Assembly (NCBI GenBank): GCA_001305055.1
Contig: BBZX01000001.1
Coordinates: 186,001-250,000 of the forward strand
Direction of reading: 5' to 3'
From: Clostridia bacterium UC5.1-1C12
GTDB lineage: Bacteria; Bacillota_I; Bacilli_A; Erysipelotrichales; Erysipelotrichaceae
DNA: 64,000 bases
Both the position numbers and the translations under genes were made by a program. The notes beneath the pieces are model-generated. The model did not search any database. It was not told where the DNA came from and worked only from the letters and a program-made list of their open reading frames with translations. The number at the start of each line of letters is the position of its first letter. The stretch's first letter is position 1. Shown piece after piece: positions 57,135 to 64,000 of the stretch.

Positions 57135-57962
57135 TCATATTAAATAGACAAATTTCTTTCCTATCCTCTGTTTCTTATACCAGCCAAGTTTGACCAGTTC
57201 ATTGAGACTGGTTCTTGCTGTTTCATGGCTGCACTGATTCCATTTGGCATAATCATTGACTGTATAATAGTGCATCGCTTGACGATGCGCACAATAAAAC
57301 TGCACCTGCGCGTCATTTAAAAACGGATAGCGAGCACAAAGCTCTTTGGCATCCCCCTCATTCATTGAAGGTAAATGCTTCAGCTTTACCAGCTGCAGCT
57401 TTAATTTCAGCCTTTGATGCGCTTGGTGAATCATTTTTATCATTTCTGCCGTACCGTCTTTGCAAGACAGCAAGGAAAGATCCAATAAGTCAGCTGCTGC
57501 CGGCAGGCTATAACGCTGAAGACAAAAAGCTGCTGCCGCTGAGCAGTCCTCATGGCAAAAACAGCGGACTGCCATGATTTGTGCAAATACGTGCATCTGT
57601 GTCAGCGCTGACAGCTGCTCATAGCTAACCATTTTGAAATAAGCTTTCAGATGATTCAAATAAAAGGCTTGCTCAGTTTCGGGATTTAGAGCTGCCTGAA
57701 GCATATAATCACTTGATTCACGCTGACCCATCAACAGCTGATAAAAACGGATCTGTTGTTCCAATGCGTAACATTGCGCGCAAATCTGCGGTGTTAAAAC
57801 CAAGGTTAAGCACTGATTTGATGTTTTCAGCTGCCATTCAAAGGGTCTGCGATACACTTGGATCTCATGCCATACCGCCTGTGTATTTTGATAATTCAGA
57901 AGTGCTTCAAGTTCCTCAAAGCTTAAATATACATCATCCGTAAATTCCTGTGCTAATGACAT
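57135..57962 (-). CDS. Unknown protein with C-terminal winged helix
   Basis: About 275 residues, Gln-, Cys- and Leu-rich. The C-terminal 45 residues (YAKWNQCSHETARTSLNEL then KKQRIGKKFVYLI) form a winged helix like that ending many Fic-family proteins. The Fic motif HPFxxGN is absent and the N-terminal 230 residues match nothing I know. Start 57962 has AAGGGTGATGC upstream. It lies between lepA and the Spo0A-like gene. Likely DNA binding; possibly a regulator. Confidence 0.6.
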   Translation of the reverse strand: MSLAQEFTDDVYLSFEELEALLNYQNTQAVWHEIQVYRRPFEWQLKTSNQCLTLVLTPQICAQCYALEQQIRFYQLLMGQRESSDYMLQAALNPETEQAFYLNHLKAYFKMVSYEQLSALTQMHVFAQIMAVRCFCHEDCSAAAAFCLQRYSLPAAADLLDLSLLSCKDGTAEMIKMIHQAHQRLKLKLQLVKLKHLPSMNEGDAKELCARYPFLNDAQVQFYCAHRQAMHYYTVNDYAKWNQCSHETARTSLNELVKLGWYKKQRIGKKFVYLI

Positions 57963-58023
57963 AGCATCACCCTTAATCAGCATATCATATTTGGGTGAAA
58001 ATTGGTCAAAAGCGACAAAACTA

Positions 58024-58048
58024 GAAAAACAGTGCCTTTTCAGACACT
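58024..58048 (-). terminator. lepA terminator
   Basis: 6-bp stem AGTGTC / GGCACT with TGAAAA loop and GTTTTTC on the minus strand, beginning within the lepA stop. Confidence 0.7.
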
Positions 58049-59846
58049 ATTCATCATCAACCGACAAAATAGCATGAATGCTTCCTGCGGCACTTCAACG
58101 GAGCCCACCTGCTTCATACGCTTTTTACCTTCTTTTTGTTTTTCAAGCAATTTCTTTTTACGTGATACGTCACCGCCGTAACATTTCGCAAGAACATTTT
58201 TACGCAATGCGGAAATGTTCGAACGCGCAATGATCTTACCATTCAGTGATGCCTGAATCGGTATTTCAAACTGCTGGCGCGGAATCAGCTTACGCAGCCG
58301 TTCACAAAGTGATTTACCGCGTTCATAAGCAAATTCACGGTGTACGATACTGGATAGGGCATCCACACATTCACCATTTAACAGGATATCCATCTTAGCC
58401 AGCTTACTGATTTGATAGCCGATCAGCTCATAATCAAAGGAAGCATAACCGCGTGAACATGATTTTAACTTATCAAAGAAATCATAAACTATTTCCCCTA
58501 AGGGCAGTTCATAAATAATCGACACCCGCGTCTCATCAAGATACTGCATATCTCGGTAAGTCCCGCGTTTATTCTGACAAAGCTCCATAATCGGTCCGAT
58601 ATATTCCTTCGGACACATAATAGTTGCCTTGACATAAGGTTCTTCAATGGATTCAATCGTCTGCACATCCGGCATCATCGAAGGGTTATCAATCGTTATC
58701 TGTTCCTTGTTAGTCAGATTGACATGATAGACTACGGAAGGTGCGGTCGCAATAATGTCCACATTATATTCACGCTCAATCCGCTCTTGAATCACATCCA
58801 TATGCAGCAGCCCCAAAAAGCCGCAGCGGAAACCAAACCAAGCGCCTGCGAGGTTTCCGCTTCAAAATGCAGTGAAGCATCATTAAGCTGAAGCTTTTCC
58901 AGCGCATCACGAAGATCATTATAGCGGTTCGTTTCAATTGGATACAGGCCGCAGTAAACCATTGGATTCATCTCACGATACCCCGCCAGCGGTTCAATTG
59001 CCGGCAGATCTGCATGCGTGATTGTATCACCGACTCGAACATCCTTAACCGTTTTAATGCTGGCGGCGATCCAGCCTACTTCTCCGCATGACAGGCAGTC
59101 CTTCTTAACTTCCTTTGGCGTGCGGACGCCAACCTCCAGCACCTCATAGTCAGCACCGGTTGCCATGAATCGAATCTTATCGCCGACTTCACCGTTCCCT
59201 CTTTGACACGAACAAAAGCGATAACCCCGCGGTATGCGTCATAAATCGAGTCAAAAACCAAGGCCTTCAGCCGTGAATTAGGGTTGCCGGAAGGTGCCGG
59301 TACCCGTTTAACGATCTGTTCCAGAACATCACGGACATTCAGACCGCTTTTCGCGGAAATGCACGGTGCGTCATGCGCTTCAAGACCAATGACATTTTCA
59401 ATCTCATCCATAACCACCTCGGGCTGGGCGCTCGGCAGATCAATTTTATTGATAACCGGCAGAATTTCCAGATTGTTATCTAATGCCAGATATACATTGG
59501 CCAGCGTCTGCGCTTCAATTCCCTGCGCGGCATCTACAACCAGCACAGCCCCTTCACAGGCGGCCAGTGAACGCGATACCTCATAGGTAAAATCGACATG
59601 CCCCGGTGTATCAATCAGATGAAATGTATAATCCTCTCCATCCAATGCATGATATGTCAGCTGAACAGCATTTAACTTAATCGTGATTCCCCGTTCACGT
59701 TCCAGATCCATCGTATCCAGCAGCTGATCCTTCATCTCACGCTGCATGATCGTGTCCGTTATTTCTAAAATGCGATCCGCAAGCGTTGACTTACCGTGAT
59801 CTATATGCGCAATAATTGAGAAATTTCTAATTTTGCTTTGGTCCAT
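58047..59846 (-). CDS. lepA: Elongation factor 4 (LepA) (three apparent frameshifts)
   Basis: About 600 residues, ribosome-associated GTPase. G1 [16 protein letters not shown]2 RERGITIK, G3 DTPGHVDF, G4 [10 protein letters not shown]5 SAKSG; then domain II and the LepA-specific C-terminus ([40 protein letters not shown]). The frame breaks near 59190, 58800 and 58065; repairing the last gives the ending ILSVDDE and the stop at 58047. Its promoter lies at about 59876-59904. Neighbour order gpr-spoIIP-yqxA...lepA...hemW is conserved with Bacillus. Confidence 0.95.
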
Positions 59847-59875
59847 CGAACCACTCCTATCTAAAAATCTTCTTT

Positions 59876-59904
59876 ATTATAACAAATGTTTCATAATTAG
59901 CAAA
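59876..59904 (-). promoter_or_regulatory. lepA promoter
   Basis: TATAAT (59876-59881) with a weak -35 (TTTGCT, 17 bp); RBS TAGGAGTGG downstream. Confidence 0.55.
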
Positions 59905-60002
59905 CACAAGCTTTTTGATAAGCGAATTAATTTTACAATTAACAGGAATCCAGCACTTATAAAAAGAAATAAATCGAAAATACACGTAGATTTTCCTAAA
60001 AA

Positions 60003-60041
60003 TGAGCAAAAAAATGACATATTTTAAATTTTTGTCATTTT
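60003..60041 (-). terminator. Terminator of the LytTR pair
   Basis: 9-bp stem AAAATGACA / TGTCATTTT with A/T-rich loop and T-rich tail on the minus strand, overlapping the membrane-protein stop. Confidence 0.75.
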
Positions 60042-60510
60042 AATTGATTCACATATGTCTTTCCATCCTGATTCTGAAAGATCAGTTCATTATCAACAAT
60101 ATAAACACTATAAGTCAGTTCACCTTCATGATACCTGCCGATCATTGGATGATCTGCGACATCAACCGCCTTTTCTTCAAGCAGAACTCCCGCCTGCAAT
60201 TGAATGATTGGCGAAACATCTTGATCAAGGGCCCTTGATTTTTGTGTTGACGGATCAAGACTCATGACACTGATGGGATTTGATTCCGGCTCATCAGCAG
60301 GCGAAGAGGAAGGCAGCACCACCAAGAACGCAGCGGCAGTAAGCAGCAGGGATAGGTAACGCTTGCCAAAGTAAAACGGACGTTTTTTGAAGTATAACCT
60401 AATTCGCGCTGCCGTGCATCTAATTGACTGTTTAAGGATGCCTCCTGAATCGAAACAACCGCTAAAGCCAGGGCAGCCAGCAGCAAACAAAAAGCAATCA
60501 CCCATTTCAT
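60035..60510 (-). CDS. Membrane protein coupled to the LytTR regulator (one apparent frameshift)
   Basis: About 158 residues. Helix 1 WVIAFCLLLAALALAVVSI (residues 3-21), a basic loop, helix 2 YLSLLLTAAAFLVVLP, and then an acidic extracytoplasmic tail of about 80 residues. The frame breaks near 60385 where A6 should be A7 (KKRPFYFGKRYL). It overlaps the LytTR gene by 4 nt (ATGA). This arrangement matches the membrane inhibitor of LytTR regulatory systems such as HdrRM and BrsRM. Confidence 0.7.
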
Positions 60511-61040
60511 AACGGTTTCCTCCCTTCCATATATGCCTTAAAGTCTTTCACAAAACTGCGATTGACCTCAAGGTGCTGATTATTCTCAAGTACAAGGAGT
60601 AGTTTGCCATTAAAGCCCCGTTTGATAGCGGCTATTTTACCTACATTGACAATCTGCGATTTAGAAATCCTGATAAAGCCGTATTTGCGCCATTCTTCCT
60701 CAAGCTTATAGAGCTTACTGCTGATCCGCAGCACTCGCCGATTCACGGAAGCACTGATCTCATTACCGAATGATTCGATAAAATCAATCATATGCAAAGC
60801 GACCATTTCTTCGCCGCGTTCTGATGTGCATGGCACTTTAATGCTTAACGGTGTATTTTTAAAAGCCATCAGCTTGTTTACCTGATCCAGATGCTCATAA
60901 GCAAAACAAAGGTTGATCTTATCAGCTTCAATGTCATCAGCCTTCTCGCAGAGTACGATCTGATAATCAGACTGTTCTTCGATATGCAGCTGCTTCAGAA
61001 CACGTGCCTTCTGTTCAGCCAAAAATTTAACTTTAAACAT
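60507..61040 (-). CDS. LytTR-domain transcription regulator without receiver
   Basis: 177 residues. The C-terminal half (about residues 75-170) is a LytTR DNA-binding domain: HMIDFIESFGNEISA, the YGFIRISKSQIVNVGKI block and LEVNRSFVKDFKAYM. The N-terminal half is short and not a phospho-receiver. RBS CGGGAGGTTT. It is driven by TTGCTG, 16 bp, TAAAAT (61063-61090). The cotranscribed membrane protein probably controls it. Confidence 0.88.
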   Translation of the reverse strand: MFKVKFLAEQKARVLKQLHIEEQSDYQIVLCEKADDIEADKINLCFAYEHLDQVNKLMAFKNTPLSIKVPCTSERGEEMVALHMIDFIESFGNEISASVNRRVLRISSKLYKLEEEWRKYGFIRISKSQIVNVGKIAAIKRGFNGKLLLVLENNQHLEVNRSFVKDFKAYMEGRKPL

Positions 61041-61062
61041 GAAACCTCCCGGTACTAATTTT

Positions 61063-61090
61063 ATTTTAGCTCAATTTTAATAATCAGCAA
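61063..61090 (-). promoter_or_regulatory. Promoter of the LytTR pair
   Basis: TTGCTG (61085-61090), 16 bp, TAAAAT (61063-61068). No clear LytTR direct repeats were seen, but I could not test this rigorously. Confidence 0.6.
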
Positions 61091-61114
61091 GGAAACCTAA
61101 ACAACTTACCGCAA

Positions 61115-61609
61115 TCAGCGGATAACCTGCAGAAATTTATCCGATATTTTCGCAAAAGGTTTGCTTAATGCCATCGCCAGTGTTAACGAGACAGCTACCT
61201 GTACAAAATTCATACCGACGGAAGCAAAAGCACTTACCCACTGCATCGTTAAAAAAACATCTGTCAGCGCATAACCTGCCACAACAATGATGGCTCCGCA
61301 GACAAAAGCCGGCAGTTTCTTTTTAAAACGGCGTGCCAGCAAGGATACCAGCAGACCTTCCGAACCTTTAATAATAAATGTAAAAATCGCATACTGAGGA
61401 AAACCCAAATAAATATCCGACAGGCAGCTGGCAATGCCGGAGACCAGAAAAGCCAACGGTGATGATTCCAACACAGATGCAAACAGCATGATCATCGCAT
61501 CGCCGATATTAATGTAACCAAGGTTCGCTACCGGCAGCGAGATAAACGCCGTTAAAATAAAAATTGCCGCAATTCCAAAAGCCCCAAATACTATTTCCTT
61601 TAGTTTCAT
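61115..61609 (-). CDS. ECF transporter S component
   Basis: 164 residues, five to six membrane helices. The start LKEIVFGAFGIAAIFILTAF, the NLGYINIGDAMIML motif and LSDIYLGFPQYAIFTFIIKG are typical of energy-coupling-factor substrate-binding subunits of the COG4720 type, which import vitamins or cofactors with a shared EcfAAT module (not in the window). Its ATG overlaps the fmt stop (ATGA). The ligand cannot be told from sequence. Confidence 0.8.
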   Translation of the reverse strand: MKLKEIVFGAFGIAAIFILTAFISLPVANLGYINIGDAMIMLFASVLESSPLAFLVSGIASCLSDIYLGFPQYAIFTFIIKGSEGLLVSLLARRFKKKLPAFVCGAIIVVAGYALTDVFLTMQWVSAFASVGMNFVQVAVSLTLAMALSKPFAKISDKFLQVIR

Positions 61610-62542
61610 TTGTTAAATTCCTTCCCGATATAACTGCGTCCAGCTCCGTTATAAATTCACGGGCACTGGTTTTTGACTTACCTTCCAACTGCAGCTGATG
61701 GATGTGAATGATACCGCCAGCCACAGCCACTTTCATTGAATCCGCGTCAAAACCCAAAATGGTTCCGCATGTTGCACCGCTTTTTTCCAAACTCAAAGAG
61801 ACTTGATGAAATTTCATCTTTTTGCCATTGATCAGCGCATATCCCACAGGCGATGGAATTAATCCGCGCAGATGGTTATAGACAGCTTTGGCCGGCTGAT
61901 TGAAATCAATCAGCTCTTCCTCCTTGGAAATATTCCAAGCAAACGTTGCCTGGCTCTCATCCTGTTCGATAAATCTTGCTTCATTTGCAAAAAGCTTCGG
62001 CAATACTTCAGCCAGACAGTCAGCCCCTAAAATCATTAGCTTATCATGCAGCGTGCCAGTTGTATCTAACTCACTGATTTTAAGTGAAGCGACGGCACAG
62101 ACTGGGCCGGCATCCATTTTCTTAACCATTCTCATAATCGATACGCCGGTTTCAGCTTCCCCATATATGATTGCCTTATGAATCGGCGCCCCGCCGCGCA
62201 GACGCGGCAATAAAGATGCATGAACATTGATGCAGCCATATGCCGGCGCATCCAAAACAATTTGCGGAACGATTTGTCCATAGGCACATGTAATGATCAT
62301 ATCCGGTTTTAATGCCAGTATCGGCTCATAATCCTCTTTGATCCGCTGCGGCTGCAGTACCGGTATCCGATACTTTCAGCCAGCTGCTTGACCGGAGTCG
62401 GCTGAAGTTCCTGCCTGCGGCCAACTTTTTTATCAGGCTGGGATACAACACCGACAACATTGCTGCCTTCATCAATCAATCGCTGCAGAATCCCGCATGC
62501 GAATACCGGTGTTCCCATAAAAATTATTCTTTGTTCGCTCAT
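61606..62542 (-). CDS. fmt: Methionyl-tRNA formyltransferase (two apparent frameshifts)
   Basis: About 312 residues. [11 protein letters not shown] and [18 protein letters not shown] at the N-terminus; the formyl-THF site [20 protein letters not shown] with catalytic Asn, His and Asp ([12 protein letters not shown]). The frame breaks near 62365, where GG should probably be GGG ([14 protein letters not shown]), and near 61640, after which GKEFNK ends the protein at 61606. Start 62542 has GAGGTGAGC upstream. Confidence 0.94.
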
Positions 62543-62561
62543 CGTGCTCACCTCGCGCTTA

Positions 62562-62570
62562 ATTATACCA
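62562..62570 (-). promoter_or_regulatory. fmt promoter
   Basis: Extended -10 TGGTATAAT (TATAAT 62562-62567). Confidence 0.55.
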
Positions 62571-62615
62571 CAGCTTTTCCTTCAAGAAAATGGTTAGCGT
62601 AAACTGGATGGTCAG

Positions 62616-62644
62616 CTAAAAGAAAAGAACCTGTATACAGGTTC
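62616..62644 (-). terminator. Terminator of the gpr-spoIIP-yqxA unit
   Basis: Perfect palindrome GAACCTG-TATA-CAGGTTC followed by TTTTCTTTT on the minus strand. Confidence 0.85.
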
Positions 62645-62936
62645 ATTCTATCACACTGATAAACAATGACGTAATCATACTGACTGTCGTATCGACTACC
62701 TGTACGATAACCTCACTTGTACCCTCAGCCAGTTTCGCAGCTTTATTCATTTCGATTTTATTGAGCGAAGCGCCTTCAACCTTAGGCTCAATGATTTGCT
62801 GCTCATCGACTGATTTTTCAAATTCTTCAATTCTGTACTGCATTGTAATCGGCTCTTCACCTTGTTGTTTCATCAGCGTTGAGCCGATGCCAACCAAAAT
62901 AAAGATCAGCATACCATCCGCAAAAAAGCGTTTCAT
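62643..62936 (-). CDS. YqxA/DUF3679-like small membrane protein
   Basis: 97 residues: an N-terminal membrane helix (ADGMLIFILVGIGSTLM), a charged linker, and an amphipathic C-terminus with KLAEGTSEVIVQVVDTTVSM. This matches the layout of Bacillus YqxA, which follows gpr-spoIIP in the same order. Start 62936 has GGGGTGATGC upstream; it lies 4 nt from the spoIIP stop. Function unknown. Confidence 0.65.
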   Translation of the reverse strand: MKRFFADGMLIFILVGIGSTLMKQQGEEPITMQYRIEEFEKSVDEQQIIEPKVEGASLNKIEMNKAAKLAEGTSEVIVQVVDTTVSMITSLFISVIE

Positions 62937-62940
62937 CGCA

Positions 62941-63814
62941 TCACCCCAGAATCTGTGCAATGCCCAAAGCTAAGATATCAACACTATTTTTAACTTCATC
63001 AAACGTATTGTTATCGCTGCCTACCTCAATCAGAAGCATCTTGTCACTCATATCCTGATTGTAATAAGCCTCTCGGGTCATTGTGTTCTTCATTATACCA
63101 CTGACCAAAGAGTTGCAGCTGTCGTACAATGTCGAAGCTGTCTTAGTTATTTCATAGGAGTTATCAGTAAGAGAGCCGATAACACACATCATTTCGCATA
63201 ATCGATGCCATTAACCGTAATATAAGTGCTTTCTCTTGGCACGGAGTCACGGTGAAAATCGATAATCAAATCAAAGCCGCCGTTATTCATAATCGCATCA
63301 GTGATAAATTTACGGGATATCTGATAAGACATATTGTAATCCATATCATTTTCCTGTCCGTATTTCACAAAATCGCCATCCTCTACAATAACCGTATAGC
63401 CTAAGGTTCGCAGCTTATCAGCCAAAACCTGTGCAGCATTATAAACGGTAAGCTCACCGATGTATGCCTCCTGCTGATGTGTATTATAGATATAGATCGA
63501 TTTATCTTTTATAGGCTGCGGCTGAATTGGTTCAATCACCGGCGGGTTCTCCATTTCCTCGATTGGTTCAGCCGGCAGTTCATTTGGCAGCGGCGGCTCG
63601 GTTTCTTCAATCGGCACATTCTCCGTTTTAGGCACACTGATCACATTTAAAGAATCCTGAAGATCCACAGGTTCAATATCCAAATTCGTGTAAACCAAAT
63701 GCTTGGCCAGAGTCTGTTCATTCACCGATGTTTTTATACCCTCCAGAAATGGCGTGCAGGCAAAAAAAGCACCAGTGCGCAAAGCTTGATAAAGATTTGA
63801 AACGATGTTTTCAT
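62941..63814 (-). CDS. spoIIP: Stage II sporulation protein P (two apparent frameshifts)
   Basis: About 292 residues. SpoIIP is an amidase/endopeptidase that, with SpoIID, degrades septal peptidoglycan to start engulfment. Catalytic-type segments YIYNTHQQEAYIG and DLIIDFHRDSVPRE are present, then LLIEVGSDNNTFDEV. Start 63814 (RBS GAGGAGG) gives a membrane anchor KTSFQIFIKLCALVLFF after adding a T to the T7 near 63765. A second break is near 63190. An acidic Pro-rich linker separates anchor and catalytic domain. Directly after gpr, as in Bacillus. Confidence 0.9.
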
Positions 63815-63864
63815 TGACCGGCCTCCTCTTTGTCATTCTATGTGTTGGCCCAGTCATTTATGAG

Positions 63865-64000
63865 TTACATCGATTCATAATCCGGATGGATAAAACAATT
63901 GATACTTTTCGACAAAATGCTGGCAATCTGATCGCATTCGATGTCCATGCTTCTCGGCGTTACGATACAGTCCAGCTGGTCATGCTTTAATTCACATTCT
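63865..64000 (-). CDS. gpr: Germination protease GPR, C-terminal end (runs off window)
   Basis: The last 44 codons before a TAA: CIVTPRSMDIECDQIASIL and INCFIHPDYESM. The VTPR/K-x-ID...INxxLHP pattern is the C-terminus of GPR, which degrades small acid-soluble proteins at spore germination. Its position before spoIIP supports the call. The catalytic part lies beyond the right edge. Confidence 0.8.
   Translation of the reverse strand, partial: ECELKHDQLDCIVTPRSMDIECDQIASILSKSINCFIHPDYESM

Noticed and set aside
57135..57962. Active Fic-domain AMP transferase
   Set aside because: The HPFxxGNGR motif is absent in all frames of this gene.

Overview
The window looks like a chromosomal segment of a low-GC, spore-forming Firmicute. 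The best fit is an uncultured member of the Erysipelotrichia. This is inferred from the AT-rich base composition, the TATAAT-type promoters, many of them with an extended TGnTATAAT -10, and the strong GGAGG ribosome binding sites. A yybP-ykoY riboswitch, a T-box, gpr-spoIIP and a VanC-like D-Ala ligase point the same way. Nearly all genes lie on the minus strand. The exceptions are a small plus-strand island (about 20.0-22.2 kb) and ybaK (25.7 kb). I see no phage, insertion sequence or CRISPR array.

Layout by region. 0-5.5 kb: ribosome and secretion housekeeping (rbgA, two signal peptidases, rplS-trmD-rimM-khpA-rpsP-ffh). 5.6-6.9 kb: three tandem pilin-like genes. 7.2-9.0 kb: rlmA, a leucine-rich-repeat protein and a zinc-ribbon membrane protein. 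9.1-9.4 kb: tRNA Leu-Cys-Leu. 9.5-14.4 kb: a polyamine ABC importer (potABCD) with an XRE-cupin regulator and a direct-repeat operator candidate. 14.5-18.5 kb: a MacB-like ABC system with a large secreted, membrane-anchored partner. 18.7-30 kb: accessory metabolism and repair (trxA, HAD phosphatases, a glycosidase-like protein, tRNA-Thr, alkC, a riboswitch-controlled cation exchanger, ybaK, lipoprotein, nagB). 30-32.7 kb: the pfkA-pyk glycolytic pair. 32.7-38.9 kb: DNA replication and repair (dnaI, dnaB, coaE, mutM, polA). 39-42.8 kb: a murF-ddl-alr peptidoglycan-precursor operon. 43-46.8 kb: T-box tyrS and a ccpA operon. 46.8-52.4 kb: murC, ytpR, thioredoxin, trmB and pepV. 52.4-55.3 kb: pnp and rpsO. 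55.3-64 kb: hemW, a Spo0A-like regulator, lepA, a LytTR regulator with a membrane partner, an ECF S component, fmt, a YqxA-like protein, spoIIP and gpr. Much of this order matches Bacillus subtilis neighbourhoods (polA-mutM-coaE-dnaB-dnaI; gpr-spoIIP-yqxA-lepA-hemW; murC-ytpR).

The most important caveat is that about half of the larger genes carry one to three single-base frameshifts, including ffh, lepA, pnp, pfkA, murC, murF, ddl, alr, fmt and all four pot genes. Many of the sites are homopolymers lacking one base. Because several of these genes are normally essential and each reads through perfectly in the shifted frame, I treat them as sequencing or assembly errors. I give one full-length CDS per gene, spanning the shift.

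The items most worth following up are these: a D-Ala ligase carrying the D-Ser-type residues of VanC, predicting intrinsic vancomycin tolerance; a manganese-type riboswitch driving a Ca/Na-exchanger-family protein; a PotA ATPase enlarged by two Ig-like repeats; a pilin triplet in which one member has lost its processing site; a Spo0A-like DNA-binding protein with a degenerate receiver; a receiver-less LytTR regulator translationally coupled to a membrane protein; and two short promoter- or RBS-associated candidate loci between larger genes.
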